Origin: an uncultured Alphaproteobacteria bacterium
GTDB lineage: Bacteria; Pseudomonadota; Alphaproteobacteria; Rhodospirillales; Rhodospirillaceae
Length of the DNA stretch: 64,000 bases
Direction: 5' to 3'
Assembly (NCBI GenBank): GCA_900079695.1
Contig: LT599022.1
Location: 3,721,318-3,785,317, forward strand
Of the stretch, positions 62,193 through 64,000 are shown in pieces; positions within the stretch are counted from its first letter, which is position 1; each line of letters starts with the position of its first letter. The translations under genes were made by a program, and so were the position numbers. Below the pieces are notes generated by a model, which did not search any database, was not told the origin of the DNA, and saw only the letters and a program-made list of their open reading frames with translations.

Positions 62193-63176
62193 ATGACCGC
62201 TTCGTCCAGCGCTGCCGGAACGGAGCGCGAATCCTGGCTGTGCCATGTGCCCGCACCGTTGTTCGCGGTGGTGATGGGGGTGTGCGGCCTCGGCCTCGCG
62301 TGGCGCAAGGCGCACGCGGTGCTCGGCGTGCCCGAGGCCGTCAGCGACGCGGCGCTGGCGGTCGCGGCGTCGGTGTTTCTCGCCATCGCCGCCCTCTACG
62401 CCGCCAAGGCGGCGGTCCACCCCGAGGCGGTCGCGGCGGAGTTCGCGCACCCGATCCGCTCCAACTTCTTTCCGGCGTTCAGCATCAGCCTGCTGCTGCT
62501 GTCGCGCGCGGCGCTGCCGTTGTGGCGCGACGCGGCGCTGGCGGCCTGGGCGGCGGGCGCGGCGATCCACCTCGGCTTCACGGTGCTGCTGCTGCGCCGC
62601 TGGATCGTCCGCAACCACGATATCCACCACTCCAACCCGGCGTGGTTCATTCCGGTGGTCGGCAACATTCTGGTGCCGCTCACCGGCGCGCCGCTCGGCT
62701 TCACCGAAATCTCGTGGTTCTGCTTCTCGATCGGTCTCGGGTTCTGGGTGGTGTTGTTCACCATCGTCTTCTATCGCATCGTCTTCCACGACCAGATGCC
62801 GGCGAAGTTCATGCCGACGCTGTTCATCCTGATCGCGCCGCCCGCGATCGGCTTCATTTCGTACGAGGCGCTCACCGGCGCGATCGATCCGTTCGCGCGG
62901 GTGCTGTTCCACTTCGCCCTGTTTCTCGGGCTTCTGGTGCTGTCGATGGCGCGGCAGTTCCTTGCGGTGCCGTTCGCGGTGTCGTGGTGGGCCTACACCT
63001 TCCCCCTCGATGCGCTCACCATCGCCGCGCTCGAATATCACGAACGCACCGGGGCGGAGGGGCTGGCGCCGGTCTGCTGGATCGCCCTCGGTGCGACCAC
63101 CGCGGTGGTGGTCCTGGTGTTCCTTCGCACCCTCGCGGCGCTGATCGGCGGCAAGCTGTTCGTGGCGGAGGCGTAG
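62193..63176 (+). CDS. TDT family transporter (TehA/SLAC1-like)
   Basis: A 327-aa membrane protein with about ten helices. Features of the tellurite-resistance/dicarboxylate transporter family are visible: PAPLFAVVMGVCGLGLAWRKA at helix 1 (with Phe/Gly pattern) and NPAWFIPVVGNILVPLTGAPLGFTEISWFCFSIGLGFWVVLFTIVFYRIVF in the middle. Members of this group are anion channels or C4-dicarboxylate carriers. CCGGAGGATGACGTC precedes the start. It may or may not relate to the methyltransferase upstream, 76 bp away. Confidence 0.85.
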   Translation: MTASSSAAGTERESWLCHVPAPLFAVVMGVCGLGLAWRKAHAVLGVPEAVSDAALAVAASVFLAIAALYAAKAAVHPEAVAAEFAHPIRSNFFPAFSISLLLLSRAALPLWRDAALAAWAAGAAIHLGFTVLLLRRWIVRNHDIHHSNPAWFIPVVGNILVPLTGAPLGFTEISWFCFSIGLGFWVVLFTIVFYRIVFHDQMPAKFMPTLFILIAPPAIGFISYEALTGAIDPFARVLFHFALFLGLLVLSMARQFLAVPFAVSWWAYTFPLDALTIAALEYHERTGAEGLAPVCWIALGATTAVVVLVFLRTLAALIGGKLFVAEA

Positions 63177-63324
63177 CGCCCGACCGCGCGGCGCCGGGGC
63201 GTCGTGTCCTGCGGAGCGGGTGCGGTTTCCGCGCCTCGCCGCCGTTCGGGCTGGAAACGCGTGGTGCGCTTGCGTTCCGAAGCCCGGGGTGGGAGGCTCG
63301 AACGTCCCGTCCGGAGATCCCGCC

Positions 63325-63936
63325 ATGCGTCTGCCGCTCGCCGCACTGTGTCTCGCCCTGTCGTTCGCGCCCGCCGCGGCGCAGACGGTGGAGGACGGCT
63401 TCGAGGCCTACGATGCGGGCGACTACGCAACCGCGAAGACCATCCTCCTCCCCCTTGCCGAAGCGGGGGACGCCCGGGCGATGAACCTCATCGGCTATAT
63501 GTACGATTTCGGTAAAGGCTTCCCGAAAAACAAGACCGCCGCCTGTGACTGGTACGAGAAGGCGGCGGGGATTGGTGAAGCTATAGCGCAAGGCAATCTC
63601 AGTTTTTGTTTCGAACACGGGGAGGGGCGTCCAAAAGATATTCCGAAAGCGATTTATTGGGATGAGCGAGCGGCGGAACAAGGATACCTCGACAGCCAAA
63701 TCAATCTCGTCCGATACTATAGAGACATAGACCCTATAAAAGCGGAGAAGTGGGCGCTTGAGGCGCTCAAATCCGGGACTGCGATCTCACGCGTTTCTGC
63801 TTGGTATGCTAATGTAAAATATCCCGGTCCTTCCGCGTCGTTTTTAGACAAGATATGTGTTGGGGTTATGAACGGCTTATTTCATAGACCCATATTGACG
63901 TGCGATAAGCTTATTAAGGCACATTCACTGGACTGA
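63325..63936 (+). CDS. Sel1-repeat (SLR/TPR-like) exported protein
   Basis: A 203-aa protein with a signal peptide (MRLPLAALCLALSFAPAAA). Sel1-type repeats follow: AYDAGDYATAKTILLPLAEAGDARAMNLIGYMYDFGKGFPKNKTAACDWYEKAAGIGEAIAQGNLSFCFEHGEGRPKDIPKAIYWDERAAEQGYLDSQ. Such repeats mediate protein contacts. The 5' part is GC-rich like the rest of the window, but from about 63560 to the end the sequence is clearly AT-richer with A/T third positions. This suggests a chimaeric gene, or a recent join with transferred DNA. Start ATG 63325 has CCGGAGA upstream. Confidence 0.8.
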   Translation: MRLPLAALCLALSFAPAAAQTVEDGFEAYDAGDYATAKTILLPLAEAGDARAMNLIGYMYDFGKGFPKNKTAACDWYEKAAGIGEAIAQGNLSFCFEHGEGRPKDIPKAIYWDERAAEQGYLDSQINLVRYYRDIDPIKAEKWALEALKSGTAISRVSAWYANVKYPGPSASFLDKICVGVMNGLFHRPILTCDKLIKAHSLD

Positions 63937-64000
63937 TGGGCGGTCGGACATTTATCTATATGGAGCTTTACCCCTTTTCATTCCTTCTTCGATCGCGGTT

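Noticed and set aside
61352..63176. Naming the methyltransferase and TDT protein tehB and tehA
   Set aside because: The methyltransferase has the general UbiE/YafE-like layout and its own RBS, and the transporter family has other substrates. Adjacency alone is not enough.
1..64000. tRNA, rRNA, insertion sequences and integrase genes
   Set aside because: I looked for conserved tRNA/rRNA stretches and transposase or integrase motifs and saw none; a covariance-model or profile search could still find something.

Overview
The window is very GC-rich, densely coded DNA and looks like an alphaproteobacterium, most likely a Rhodospirillales-type chromosome. The support is a SAM-II riboswitch, an Aap-type general amino-acid ABC transporter, several TRAP uptake systems, a TipN-like coiled-coil membrane protein and many chemotaxis/PAS/GGDEF proteins. 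I saw no rRNA, tRNA or insertion sequence.

Layout. 1-5.9 kb: a carboxymuconolactone decarboxylase-family gene and a GntR/FCD repressor diverge from a complete Liv-type ABC transporter; two copies of one operator motif lie between them. 5.9-7.6 kb: a His-rich YqjI-like PadR regulator with a strong inverted repeat, a 53-aa partner, and a nitrilase. 7.9-15.7 kb: a TAXI-type TRAP system with its DUF1850 companion, a 2-hydroxyacid dehydrogenase, then a DctP-Q-M TRAP system. 15.7-18.5 kb: a 907-aa acyl-CoA-synthetase/GNAT fusion, convergent with the TRAP operon across a bidirectional terminator. 18.7-23.2 kb: a methionine ABC transporter (metN, metI and three tandem metQ) behind a promoter, SAM-II riboswitch and intrinsic terminator. 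23.3-28.6 kb: histidine kinase, response regulator, REC-GGDEF-EAL protein and a Gate-domain membrane protein.

28.6-33.1 kb is a small phage-like module: a CI/LexA-type repressor diverges from a small unknown protein, a TerS-like protein and a full-length large terminase, with a palindromic operator inside the predicted promoter. No capsid, portal or tail gene follows. 33.1-42.5 kb: pentapeptide-repeat protein, TipN-like coiled-coil protein, globin-coupled chemoreceptor, FAH-family hydrolase, universal stress protein, YqhD-like aldehyde reductase and a CDF metal exporter.

42.7-45.8 kb is a type I-C-like CRISPR array: 47 repeats, 46 spacers, 40 of them distinct because a six-unit block is exactly duplicated. 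The leader is on the left and the repeats decay on the right. No cas gene lies in the window.

45.8-64 kb: MarC-family protein, two-gene ABC exporter, metallophosphoesterase, aapJQMP, two tandem PAS proteins overlapping a chemoreceptor without a PAS domain (a possible split Aer-type receptor), potFGHI, a PanE-like reductase, a methyltransferase, a TDT/TehA-family transporter, and a Sel1-repeat protein whose 3' half is much more AT-rich than its surroundings. The overall picture is a motile heterotroph with many uptake systems for organic acids, amino acids and polyamines and substantial oxygen/redox sensing.
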